This document shows, piece after piece, positions 47,961-60,505 of a DNA stretch of 64,000 nucleotides (within the stretch, counting starts at the first letter, position 1; the number at the start of each line of letters is the position of its first letter). The notes under the pieces were generated by a model that saw nothing but the letters and a program-made list of their open reading frames with translations, was not told the origin of the DNA and ran no database searches. The stretch covers positions 783,501 to 847,500 of the forward strand of contig CAWZYM010000076.1 of NCBI GenBank assembly GCA_963966185.1. Direction: 5' to 3'. Made by a program: the position numbers and the translations under genes. Source of the stretch: Rhabditoides inermis (Eukaryota; Nematoda; Chromadorea; Rhabditida; Rhabditidae).

Positions 47961-50542
47961 TCAGTGGTGTGGGTGGCGGGGGACGACCGTCTGCGCCTGG
48001 CACAGCTCCCGGAACGAGTTGTCGACACAGCGACGCAGGTCCGCGTACGACACGATGATCACGTTGTCGCCGTCGCGGGAGACGAGTTCGATGCGCTCCG
48101 ACACGCCCGCGTCCAGCTGCAAGAGACACGGGTAGACAGGGGGGGGGGGAGCAGTAGAGAGGTACCTTGTTGAGAGTGTGCACGATGTGGGCCATGTCCA
48201 TCCACGGCTTGCCGCTCTCCGTCACCTGGTGGAAGACGTAGTCTCGGAACAGCTTCAGCAGGAAGCGGTCGCCGGTCTCCGCCCACGAAGGGTCCAGGTT
48301 GTGCTCCGGTCGCTCGACGATAGTGTTCAGCTTGGACAGCAGACGGAACAGACGTCCATTCTCCAGCTCCTGCAAGTAATCAATCAATCAATCAATCAAT
48401 GCGTGCTGCGCGACCCTTTTCTCCTTCACCCTACCTTGCTTAGTTCGTTCTCCATCATGTCATTCCTGATCTGTGCCGTCTCCAGCTGCGAGTAGAAGCG
48501 GGCTCCGATCATTGGCATGATCTCGTTGATCGACTTGCGCCCGTTCGGCGCCGGCGACAGAAGGAAGCTGCAAGAGGGGAGATGGTGTGCAAGGGAGGGG
48601 GATGCAGACTGTGCCCTACTTGATGAGGTTCTTCATGTCCGGCGAGTAGTTGTGGGCAATGTACTGAAGTGACTGTGCGATGAGATCCCTCCTGGGAGCC
48701 GCCGCATTTCCCGTAGCCAGACACACTATCACTCGTCCGAATGCGTGCAGGTCATCCGTCTGGAACGAGTCACCATCCCCGTCGCTTCCTCCCCTCCTAC
48801 TCACCTGTTGTTGTTGGATGGGGGCGGGGTCGGGGCGGACCACGTCCTGGATGGCACACCCTCCCAGCAGCAGCTTGTTCTTCCCGTGCACCAGGATCTG
48901 CAACGTGCCCGTTCCCTCCCCTCCCCTCTGTGTCTCACCCACCCTGCTCAGGTCGACGCATCTGGCTGCGAGTCCAGTGGCGTGGATGGCGCGGAGGGCC
49001 GACGAGAGCTGCACGATGTACGACCACAGCTGCGACTCGACCACTCCCGCGCCCGCGCCCAGGTGCGACGCGTGCATACCGCCAATCTTCGACCCACCTA
49101 CAAGCACACACAATCAATCCATCCAACAATCCACGTACCCATTGCCGCCGCAATTCACTCACTGGCAGAGTCGATGAATCCAGCGCTCTTTCCATAGTGG
49201 CGGGTGCGGAGAGTCTCAGCCAATGGGTGATAGTCGTACACGAACAACAGCGCTGCAAGCATGACATCGAGTTTCGTTGTGACAAAAATGAGCTCACAGT
49301 TGTCTCCGAAAGCGCGCGTGTGGATGAGCTCCCTGAGCTGCACGACGTGCACGTTGTTCAGCTTCTTCCACTGCTCGGCCGGCTGCAGCTGCTTGGGCGA
49401 ACCCAGGCGAACATCTACACATTGTAATGACACGCCATATCCACTCCATCCCACACTCACCATGCACCCGTCGCACGCAGTAGGGCACTCCGTCGCGGAC
49501 TGAGTGAGCCTTGTAGACCGTGTCGATTGTGGCATGGGCCTGTTGCGGAGGCGGGGGCGGCTCGAGCGGAACCCAGTCATTCAAGTGCTCGATCTGCAAA
49601 AGCACTCTTCTCTCCTCGCCACCTTCCCTCGCCACCTCGCCTCACCGATTGAGGCAGGTCGGGATAGGCGGCGGGATCGGCGCGAGCCTCCATGGCCAAC
49701 TGACGGTGGACCAACTCCTGCAACACAATGTCAACACGTATACTGCATACACACAACATGTATTTTGCAGAATGTGAATGGAGAGCATGTAAAAGACGAA
49801 CCAGCTTGAGTTCGGGAGTAATAAATTGGGCGACGTTGTTGCTTGCATTCTTGGGACGAAATCGGCCAATGTGGGGCGTTGCGCCTTGATACGCGAAGCA
49901 GCCGTTCGTCGTCTAACAAAGACGTTCATGTATATATCTTCACATTGATAGCATCTCGACGATGTTCACATTGATATGACATGCATAGAGTGGGGAAGGG
50001 ATGACGACCTACCACGAGTGTGTGCCCTTCGGGTAAGACGGGTCCGTTCTCCACGTCCCCGCCTACGGGCAGCTGCGGAGAGTGCGCGCCCTGGCCAGGT
50101 GAGAAGAAGTACATCGTACCACTGATGTTCTCCTGCAGCAATCCAGTAAAGCAAAATCATGAGTACGGATAAGGACGCACCTGTTGGTAGGGATTGTGAT
50201 CAGCGAGGTGGTCAAGACCACTGCTTCCACTGGCTGCAACAACCAGTGTCATTTAATGACACATAGGAATACATACGGAATTGTCTGTGGGCGGCAAAGG
50301 GAGACCGGTCACCTCCAACATCGGACAGGCTCATTTGAGAGAGTTGCTGCTGCGGAACAAACGATGGCACCTAGACGACACAAATACATTTACATTACAT
50401 TGTGGGAACAGCTCACATTAGGTGACATGGTGTGTATGGAGTTGCTGGTTCGGGCGGGCGGAGTGCCGCCATTGCCAGAATTGGGAAAGAACTTGGCGAG
50501 CCGCGAGCCAGACGGCAGCCCGTTACCGGGCACACCATCCAT
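47961..50542 (-). CDS. pan-3: PAN3, regulatory subunit of the PAN2-PAN3 deadenylase
   Basis: Fifteen exons in one frame (598 aa): 50417-50542, 50277-50370, 50181-50233, 50013-50132, 49802-49912, 49646-49717, 49461-49593, 49298-49414, 49163-49252, 48943-49097, 48805-48897, 48620-48759, 48435-48567, 48166-48369, 47961-48116. Low-complexity N-terminus; [20 protein letters not shown] before a pseudokinase with [33 protein letters not shown] and [15 protein letters not shown]; then a coiled coil and the knob domain ([56 protein letters not shown]), diagnostic for PAN3. It recruits PAN2 to poly(A)-binding protein and RNA for initial tail trimming. Introns 48760-48804 and 49253-49297 are 45 nt; the first is in frame and stop-free, so might be retained. 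Confidence 0.95.
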
Positions 50543-51536
50543 CCTCGATCGCGCACGCACTGAAACACCGGTGTTACATAGCGCATCACAGTAAAGTTAT
50601 ATTGGGTGTACAGGTCGGAAAACAAGCTAATCTATCATGAAACTAAAGGCATGCATCATTAGGTTACTAGAGAAATGATGATCCATACAATCATATAGAA
50701 CTTACACGATTATAAAATAAAGACATGAAAGTCTGATAAACAGGGTTTCAGAAACATTATTCATACATGGAAAGTCAAGACATTATCCGATCACGCGACA
50801 GCAATATGAATGGATTGCAGACTCGGCAACATAATAGAAGAAGCAAACTTGATGAAAAAACACTAAGCATGTTTGCGCGTATCAGATATAAACTTTCTAG
50901 AAAGGAATACCTGTGATGGTATCATATGATACAGTTCAAAAAACGTGCAAATGTAACATTTTCAAAACAAACACAAATACCAGCTCGATTATTTCCCGCC
51001 ACTTTATGGATTTTGACGTTAAAATTTTAGATTTTACCGATATTCGTCATTTTACCTTTAGTTTTAGACTATTCATTTTTAATGTATTTTATCAATTAAA
51101 TTCGTTTTAAAATGTTGTTTTGGTGTATTATTTATATATTATATGTAACTAAGTAACCCTGACAGTGATATGTGTATTTCTATAATTATAAAATGTTTAT
51201 TTGTTTTACTACGACGAAGTGTAGCGAAAATATTGATTTTCCGGTTTTCACCTTCATGTTTATCACCTCACTATCATTTCTTTGACGTCGCTAGATATCT
51301 GATCAATTCTCGTCTGTGGTACGCGTCCTATTAATTCTCTATGCGATGGGATTCTATCGATTCTTTTCAATTTGTTGCCGGTTTACTGTCGCGCTCATTT
51401 TGTTTTTTCGCAACAATGTATAATTCGTTTTTTGTAATCATTAACATATTATTCGTTTCAGGGTATACCCAAGCAGAGATCAGAAGAATTCTATTGCACT
51501 TTTCACTTGCACACATCACACAGATATCTATTAATA
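50543..51536. other. Divergent promoter interval between PAN3 and the RBMS gene
   Basis: About 1 kb, AT-rich, no exon seen. It should contain both promoters. Confidence 0.5.
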
Positions 51537-54500
51537 ATGGACGGAGCGGACCATACGGAGCATATTGTGGAGCGGACTCCAGTGCAGGTAAGTTGTAGAA
51601 GATTTTGTAGACGTTCTATTCAAATCATAGTGACTACAATGTATGTTCAGTCGAAGATGAATGCGTGGGGTGTGGTGGCAGCGCCGAAGGGCGATCTGAG
51701 CATCAAGCATTGGGATGAAGTTGCAGCTCAGGAAGATGGCACACAGGTATGTCAACTCGCATGCATTTTAAACGTTTGCAGAATGCATTCTTAAACGCAC
51801 TGATGATACATCGTCATTACATTTTGCTAAACATCTTTCGTTTTTTTTTTCTATTTTCACAATCCATTTTCATTGGGGGTTTTCTTTCTACAGTTCAGTT
51901 TCATATTTAGTCACCAACAATATTCACCATCCTAACATTACATTATTATGTATATGACGTTCACCATACCAAGTACTAAGCCATATATACAAAAATGCAT
52001 TGTATGCAATACGTAGTACGTTATATAATCCTGGATATTAAACTGCATGACACGACATAAGCATTTATAAACGATGTTTATATTATACTTCGTATTGAGT
52101 TCGTCTGATCGAAAATGCTATTTCAGGAAACGCAGAAGCAGCTTTCTCCTCGCGAAAAGGCACCTATTGAGAAGAAAGCTCCCGTCACGAAGGGCAAGCG
52201 CGTGTACAACTCTGTTCTTTCCAACAACCTGCTCGGCTTTGTGAGTGTTTTGTATAATGCTTTTCGTTTCATATAGTACTAATATAGAAATTAATTTTCT
52301 TTTATACCGCACGAACTATACTATGTTATAGCGAAGCGATAGTGCATAGTTTGGATGTTTACCACCAATATTTTCATTCGACTGCGACGGTCGACACGTA
52401 TGTAATGTTGCGGCCAGCATAGATGTATGGGTTCTCTCGGCCTTGCAACGGCCTCTCGTTCTCTTTCTCTCTGCGTATGCGTATCTCTGCCTGCCCGTAG
52501 CCCCTACCCCTCGCCCCTCCTCTCACGTGTCTTTTGCGCATACTCACTGACCGAGCGTCAATTCTGTGCCCCCTTGCCCTTGGCCACTCGCCAAGCTCCG
52601 CCTACAATCCATTGCCACCCAATGTTCCCTCTTCCTATTTCAATGTTGTTTATCATCTATGTATAATATTTATGTTTGTCCCTTACCAGTCATGATCATT
52701 TTTGTGTGGTGATGATATTACTTTCGAATTGTTTTGATTCGATGAACTATATTGATAGGCTCCGCTCTATTCTCTGTTCGATTCACCCGTCAGCCTCCTC
52801 TCCTCGCATTCCTCGCCCTGTGTGTGGTTTCTGTGGTGCGCGCTCTCTTTCTGGGTGGTTGTTTGGTCGTTTTCGTTTCGCATCGAATCACTCGCTCGCA
52901 CGCAGCATTGCGGCCTGGCCTGGAGTGAGCGCGTGACCACCCCACCCCACTCCGTCCAAACGTTTGACTCCTATACTCTCACTATCAATGTTCTTTACAT
53001 ACCGATTTGTATTCGGTTCCACTACTACTGACAATTATTCAGTGTATTAATTTTCCATAGTATCATACATAACTCATATAAGTGTATTCTTTAATCCGGC
53101 ATGTATATCTTTTTCGTTTGTATCACTTTTTTGTTCATGTGACTGACCACATGTCACAATATGTTCGGTTCGCGTGACTAATTTCGCTGCTCCACAGATG
53201 GGGTTTGTTGTAAGAGAGCGAATGGAGATTGAAACTAAAAGAAGAACGGTGCCAGTGAGTAGAGCTGAACTTGTTGAACAGGTTTCGTTGATATATCGAC
53301 GTATGCGATGAATTAGTAAGAGCCCGCTCTCGACCTCGTTAACGTAGCCATGTTATCGTGTTTTGCTTCGGTTGCACTTGATCTTACGGGACACTTCACT
53401 GATCGCCTGCGACTCGCCGCTGCTGCTTCTCTGTTCTCTTTCTCTTGTGCAAGACAGCTAGAGCTAAAAAATGTAATAATAACGCTATACTCCGCAAACA
53501 TTATCAACATTATACATCACGTGTTTGTCTCACCTCATTTTTGGGGCATATTTTGTTCAGTACGATATCAGTACTCCACTCTCCATTGCATTTGCACATA
53601 ACGTGGGCTATTTCGAAATCCCCACAAAGGTGTTGACGATGTGCGATGTTTCCCACACTACATTACACATACAATCGATGGTGATGCTGGGTGGCTGTTC
53701 TTTATGTCCTCAACGACCTACATGTTATGATTCTTATATAGTAGCTGCGGAGACGTTTTATGAGTAGTCTTTGTATTAAATTCCTGTGTCGTATTCTTCT
53801 TCAGACCCTACGATTGTTCATCATGATGTTTTGTGACACTGACACGTGGAAAAACGAAGAGGGAGCGATAGTTTTGTTCGGCACACGTTTCAAAGGGTTA
53901 TCAGTGGGCTATTGTGGCGCGGACACTGATTATGCAATGCTGTGCGGGAGTGGGTGCGGGGCAAGTCGAAATGACGCCCACACACATGCTAATAAAAAGT
54001 GGCTACTGCACTCCATGACCTAGAAAGTATGTGTTTTGCACATGCATCGAGTTTTTTTTTGAAGATTGAGTATTTCTCAACTTCGAAAGGGATGTTATTT
54101 TTCAGTCCAATTGCACAGGGATGCTGCAGTGAGCGCATAGCGAATCACGGTGTGATTGGAAGTGGCATTTGAATGTACAAGAAGGCATTTGTTGCGCCAC
54201 GGCCTCTCTATCCCCTCTATCCTGCCATGCGATCGGCCATCTTTTGTATGTAGGTTGGTGGGCGGTTTGCCTGCATTCTCTTCGCGGTTCGATATCTCTG
54301 GCTTGCTGTCTCACCGCATCCCTTCTCCTCAGTTCCACTGACTCTCCTTCCTTCTCTTTCTCTCGTTTCATGTGACCATCAACCACCATCTTTCTGCCTG
54401 CATCTCGCTATTTCTTTTGCTGAATTGCTTTACTTGCACAAATCTTGACCGAAGCGAATCAATGCAGTTAGAATTCTATGAATGTAAGGAAGGAGGACGT

Positions 54501-57500
54501 GAGTGCCAGTAACTAGCTAGATTATTCGTTACATTTAGTTATAATTCGTTACATATAGGCTGATGTTTTGTGGTGTGGAGGGGGTCTCTCGGTTCGATTC
54601 AGCGCTCGCAAATGGGACTGGGAGAATCGGAGAGGCAGTGAGAGGGGTAGCGACCTTCATCATCACAGTTCGCGGGTTCGCGCCCGAAATCGGCTCGCTT
54701 CGTAATGGCATACGGCCTCTTCTCGATCGGGAACAGAATGTAGCCTGGGAGCTGAGCTTTTGAGTAATTGTGTTTTTGGCAGTGAAGTTTAAATTAGGAC
54801 CAATAATAAGTGTTGATGGTTGAATGTTTCAACAAATAGAACTGGAATATTGAATTGTTGAATGTGATGTGATTTGATACTGGTTCAATTAAAGAATTGG
54901 CGTGTAGGTATTGTTGGTGCTCATTGATCGGCGAAAGTGTGTACACAGAGTGGAGGAGCGGGCAGGGCGGAGCAGCGGTGACGGTCACATATCGCTGTAG
55001 CAGATTGCCCATGCACGAGATAGTGTTTGAACGGAGGAGAGTGTGGGCGAACAGAGGGACGAATGCGCGGGATCATGGGTAGATCAGAGGTTGTTTTTTT
55101 CAAACGCCTCTCTTTGTTTCGTGCTAGCGAGTCATCGATGCACGTACTTTGCTCACGCGTTTCCTTTCACTATTTCCGGTCCATTGTTTTGACTTCGAAA
55201 GTGCAGGCATTCTACTGTTGATTTGACACTTTCCGGATCTATTTGTCGCGCTTTTCGTAGTATCAGTAACTCATAGATGTAAATGATTTGATTTCTTTCT
55301 GTCGCATATAAGTCATGTTTTTCCCTAATTTGGCTTATATTTAATGATTTCAAATAGCCCGAATTTAAGTTTTTATTTTTCTTGTACGATACCATAGGTT
55401 TAAGTTGTCTAAAGGCATATTATTGAAAATTGGCGCGATCCTTCCTAATGTACATCGATGAAATTGATAGATTTTCTGACCGGACGCGTTGGTGGTCACT
55501 TTTTCGATGACATGATTATGTGTTGCATCGCTATATGGCGGCGTTGAGTAAGGGAGTGTCAATGACATGGCGGTAGTCTCCCGCGCACGTGATTGTGCCG
55601 TGCGCGAGGTGAGGAGAAGGAGTGAGGAGTGGGGTCATTTTGGGTGGTGCAGGGACCTCCTTGCCACGTGAGGGACCTAGTGGTTAGCGGCGGCGTGATC
55701 ATTGATCGCTGACCTATTCCGGACTACTCGCGCCCGCGTTCTGCTTCCCCCTCCCCCTTCCTGGTCGCACCGCCTACTGCCTGCCTGCCTCCCCGCCTGC
55801 CTGCCTGCTCACGCGACTCATCGATTGAGACGCGTCACAGTGTCGATGACTAACCTCCTCACCAATCGCGCTCTCACATTGATCCCGTATAATATTCACC
55901 CTCATAAAACGTTCATTGTGCGCTGACGTCGTTTCCGGTTAACTATGAGACTGGTATATCCTACATCGATTGATGCTCTCGTTTTGCATGCTGTTTGTGT
56001 GATCAGTGTAGAGATCAGAGAGTGGCAGAGTAGTGGTCAGTGAAAAGGGAGGTGAGAGGGTGAGAGAGAAAAATTGGATGACAGCGCGCGCGATCTGGCT
56101 GACTCTGATGTATTTGTTAGCTGTTGCAGAGTGTGGGTGGGCAGAGAAGGGATTGGATAGGAATGAGAGAGAGGGAGGGGGGAGAGCTCGATTCTCTTCG
56201 GTCACACGTTCCGTTCCATCCGTGCAAGCATTGATTGTTTGCGATGTGGCAGTGAGAGTCAGTGAAGGAATGGGGCCGCCAACAGAATGACGTAAGAGTA
56301 CGCGCGTGTATGATCTAAATGATAAAGACAGACCATTTGAATATTTCCTTTTTATTGAGATGATTATCAGATCCAATATATATTTATAGTCCGTTTCGTG
56401 TCGTTCTTTACCTCAGTTTTTCTTTTCGACATTCAAGTACCTGGTTTAAAATGATGTCAAGAATCTGTAAGATTGTTTTCAGAGTACTCTCCGGCCGTCG
56501 TTGGAGAGCCAGCACTCGGACTCGAGCAGGTCTTCTACCGGTGGAAGCGGAGCCACTCAGCGTAGAAACAACAAGTGGGTTACTATAACACGACTTCGTT
56601 TTGTGATCCCGTCACACTTGGCATTGAACTATTTTTGTTGATAATCAATTCAAATTACCAAATATTTCGCTGATTGTTGCCGGAATAGACGTTTGCATGA
56701 TTCACGACGCTGTCGAAACGCAAGTGTCGCTTTATGCTATCAGCCTGATGTTGTGTGCCGAGCTGCCGAGCGATTACGCAGGGTTGAGGAGAAATAGAAC
56801 AGCGATATGAGAGAACAGGGCCTTGGTTTTTGACTGTTTTTTGTGTGTTGAAAGTGCAGGGCCGACGTAGTAGTTGCGAGCAGTGAGCAAGGCCGCACGC
56901 ACGACAGCGTAGCGTAATGGTAAAAGAAAGAGGAGTGGTACGGTTTGGGTGTGGGTGATTGATATGCAATACTTGAGCAGGTCTGACTTGCGTTGATTGC
57001 AGGGGCGACGCTCGTCGTTCGGGTCCTAAGAAGGAGAGCGAGGAGGGTGGAGAGATGGCGCCAGGAGTGCCCATTCAGCAACAGGCGATGGACCAGCAGT
57101 ATGCCGGATACGGCATGCAGCAAAACAACTACCAGAATGGAGGAGCGGGAGACGGATATGGACGTAGGCCGCTTCGTGACGGATACCGCAACGGAAACGG
57201 CATGGGCGGAGGTGCCGGCCGGGGAGGCATGCGCATGGGAGGCGCCGGTGGCCAGAGGATGCAGAGCCCTCAGAGGGAGATCAGCTCGGTGAGTGCACTC
57301 TCGATTTATTCCTGATGAGACGTCTTGTTGCAGACCAACCTCTACATTCGAGGACTTCCGCCCAGCACTACCGACGAGAGCCTGAGGGAAATGTGTGACG
57401 GTTTCGGAAACATAATCTCAACCAAGGTAACACTGCAGGCCATTTAGCCTCACTGTCTCACACTAATTCAAGCTAAATGATGCATGATGTTTTTTAGGCG

Positions 57501-58766
57501 ATAATGGACAAGGCTACCTCGCAGTGCAAGGGGTACGGTTTCGTTGACTTCGACTCCGGAGAGGCAGCCAAGGAGGCGGTGGAGGCGCTGCAGGCCAAGG
57601 GCATCCAGGCACAGATGGCCAAGGTGAGCGACAAGGTGCGTGACGTTTGCTTCCTTCCTTCTTTCCTTTCCCTAGTCGTAGCTATAGAGATGGGAGGCAT
57701 AGTGCCGCCTGTCTGTTGTAGTGCCATTTCCCTTTCGTTTTGTTGTTCTTTGCGTGGGTGCAAGCTGCTTGCATAATTGTTTTGTTTGTGGAACTGGATA
57801 GCTTGTATGTGACTGTGAGCAATGAGTTGTGGCAGGGATTGTGTAGCTCGTGAAGAGTGTTAGTGTTTCAGCAGCAAGAGCAGGACCCCACTAACCTCTA
57901 CATAGCCAATCTGCCAGTGGAGTACTCGGAGACTGACCTCGAGAAGATGCTCGAGAAGTACGGCGCTGTTGTCAGCACTCGTATACTTCGCAACCAGGAC
58001 GGCTCCTCTCGCGGTGTCGGATTCGCTCGCATGGAGAGCAAGGTGAGTCTAGTGTGGTTGGTGTGGATAAGTGGGCGCGGCCGCGGAGTGCTGCGATCTA
58101 CCTGGCAAATGGAGAGCTTGTGGAATATATGGGTTTGGATTGATTTTGAGTGTTTAGGAGAAGTGCGAGGAGGTGATAAACGAGCTGAACAACCGCGTTG
58201 TGGGCTCTTGCCAGCAGCCGCTGCTGGTGAAGCTGGCTGACAGCGGCTCGCGTCGTGCCAAGCAGCGCGCCGGCATGCCGCCCCATGGCATGTTCCCCGA
58301 CGGATACGTGTACGGAGCCGGCATGCGCGGAGACGTGAGCTTCCAGCCCGGCATGAGCCCCGCCGTCGGAGGGTACGGACAGTACATGATGACCCCTTAC
58401 ATGCAGTACCCCGTCTACCAGGGTGAGTCGATTAACATGTAGCATGATAACGCTATTGTGTTGCAGGATACGGCGGTGATCAGGGAGTGGGTGCGCTGAC
58501 GAACCAGATGGGAGGCATGCAGATGGGCGGTGGCTCGGCTGCCGGCGCTGGAGACATGCAGATGCCTCCCCAGCAGGGATTCTACATGCCTTACCAGCCG
58601 CAGCAGGGATTCGCCTCTCCCGTGGTGAGTGGAGTAGTAATGAAAGCAACACGCGAGACACGAACACGAATGATAAATAATGTTGCAGTACACGGACGCG
58701 CAGCAGCCGCCCGTCATCGGACAGTTCCAGGCAGACGAAGCGACTGCTGCCCCCGCTAAGCAGTGA
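51537..58766 (+). CDS. sup-26: RBMS/SUP-26-type RNA-binding protein with two RRMs
   Basis: Eleven exons fit in phase (509 aa): 51537-51587, 51651-51746, 52127-52240, 56483-56574, 57003-57288, 57334-57426, 57498-57623, 57872-58042, 58158-58422, 58467-58624, 58689-58766. RRM1 (about 214-286) has NLYIRGL and KGYGFVDF; then [16 protein letters not shown], a hallmark of RBMS proteins; RRM2 (about 291-360) has LYIANL and RGVGFARM. The flanks are Gly/Met/Gln-rich ([20 protein letters not shown], and later [12 protein letters not shown]). Family members bind AU-rich 3' UTRs; C. elegans SUP-26 represses tra-2 translation. The three 5' exons are joined on phase alone across a 4.2-kb intron; an internal ATG at 57054 could start a shorter form. 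A second donor 12 nt after 57623 would add VSDK. Confidence 0.9.
53198..53254 (+). other. Candidate alternative exon of the RBMS gene
   Basis: 57 nt bounded by TCCACAG and GTGAGT, open in phase 0 at both ends, starting with ATG and encoding [19 protein letters not shown]. It would fit between 52127-52240 and 56483-56574 as a cassette or act as an alternative first exon. Support is splice signals and phase only. Confidence 0.35.
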
Positions 58767-59565
58767 GCTTGTCTCCAAACTCCAAACACTTCCATTGGAT
58801 CCGTATTCCCTTCACCCACCCGTCCCTTCCCACACAGAATGAGAGAGAAGAGAGAGAGAGTTGCCGTATTGCCTTTTGTCGCCTTGAATATTACTCCGCA
58901 CGCCGACTGAGTCGCTGCGTCGTCTTCCTGACTGAGTGAGAACGAGTCTTCTCGCCCCTCCAATCGGATTTCTCGCTAGGCATCGATGCGCCTCAAATGT
59001 GTTCTTTTCGAGTTCCTTGTTTGTTTCTCTTTTCCTTTTCTCTATTACGTTTGAGTTTGCTGATGTCATTTGATCATTTCATGTTTGAATCGTTCACGTT
59101 TTGATGCCCGTTGAGATGAGTGAGATGAGAGAGAAAGAGTTTCTAATATCTGCAAATGTTCCCAATATTTGCTCGCCTCTCTGTATCATAGTTCGACTCT
59201 ACGGCAATTGAGGTGTAATTTATTATGGCTACGGCCCTCGTCTATTGTTCGGTTATGTTGTATCGCTGAAAGAGTTTGTGTTGTTCGCAGCCCCCGCCCC
59301 ATTGGCCCCGCCCACTCCTAAGAGGGGAGCGCTGCGTCAGTGCCTTGGCCTCCGGGCTGTACATATATGTGTCGAAGATAAACATGCGAGTCTTCCATTG
59401 GTGTGCGATTGATTTGGGGAACATAGAAAGGGAAATGATAAATGAACCTGTCCATCGAGCATGAAAACCATAGCCTATGTGTCGAGAGAAGTGTAAAATA
59501 AACTGTCAATTCATGCCAAACAGTCCATATCGTTGTTTACGCTCATTCGACAGAACTGAATTGCA
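58767..59565. other. RBMS 3' flank and upstream of the lectin-like gene
   Basis: No exon seen. Likely RBMS 3' UTR at first: T-rich sequence with GA patches. Confidence 0.45.
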
Positions 59566-60177
59566 ATGGTGAGTGAAGCTAGTATTTTTTTCTGATTGTC
59601 ATAATCTCATAGAAATTACTGCTGTTGTTTGCTGTTACGTACGTGGTGGTTGCCCGAGAATGTCCTTATCCGTTCACTCTCGCAGTCGACTCTGCAAACA
59701 GATGTATCTTCGTCGATGAAAAGGAAGTCGACTATTTTGAGGTGATTGATATACTTTGCATTACTCCCGGTATTTATTTACTTACAGGCTCGGTTCCGCT
59801 GCCGCTCCATTCACTCCCGTGCCACAGTTCTAACCAACGAGGCGAACGATAAGAATGCTGATTACAGACTTTCGAGTAAGTGAAAATCCATCACAAGTTT
59901 ACATGCACGGCGAATGTGATACAGAATGGGCTTGGACTGCTCTCACGGATTTCGAGGAGCAGGGCGAATGGGTATGGGATGTGCAGACTGCACAGGACAA
60001 AAAGATGCCTACCGAGATTAAGAAAATCGAGGATGGAGAAGGTAGTTTGTCGTATATCTATCTTTAAAATATATTTTTACAGATAGTGGACTTTGTGTCA
60101 TCTACCATCGCGATATGGGTTACGCAGTCGCCAGCTGCCTTTCCAAAAACACAGTCGCGTGTGAACTGAGAAAATGA
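59566..60177 (+). CDS. Secreted C-type-lectin-like protein (frame broken)
   Basis: Exon 1 carries only the ATG (59566-59568) before GTGAGT; exon 2 59613-59741 gives signal peptide KLLLLFAVTYVVVARECPYP; exon 3 from 59788; last exon 60083-60177. The fold pattern fits a C-type lectin: ECPYPFTL, ARFRCRSIHSRATVLTNEAN, WAWTALTDFEEQGEWVWDV and GLCVIYHRDMGYAVASCLSKN with a final VACELRK. Within exon 3 the frame changes by one base near 59860-59872: NADYRLSSK meets a stop, while DFRVSENPSQVYMHGECDTE continues in another frame. Calcium-binding EPN/WND triads are not evident. It is either a pseudogene or a sequencing indel; about 140 aa if corrected. Confidence 0.55.
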
Positions 60178-60505
60178 ATACCTTGATAAATTCAATTGCA
60201 ATTAACTTTAATCGTTTGTTCATAAATCCATAGTCTGCATGAAACCGAAAGAAATACTTTGGAACACACACCTAATGCCACAAAATTTTAAACTGGCGCG
60301 ACATATCTTTCACGCCCTGCGCTAGATTCTACAAAAGTGTATGCGCACACACTTTTCACAAGTGTTGGAAATTTAGGCCTACTTTTTCGAAAATAAGACC
60401 CCGCTGAGGAATAATTCAGTACATTTGTATGTTGTGGTTTATTCGTTTTATTCTTTTTCTATTTTGTGCGAATATTTATTATTATTGTTTTTAGGGTAAA
60501 AAAGA

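Noticed and set aside
55672..55735. GACCTAGTGGTTAGCGG segment as a tRNA gene
   Set aside because: Box A looks right but no B box at tRNA spacing and no cloverleaf could be drawn.
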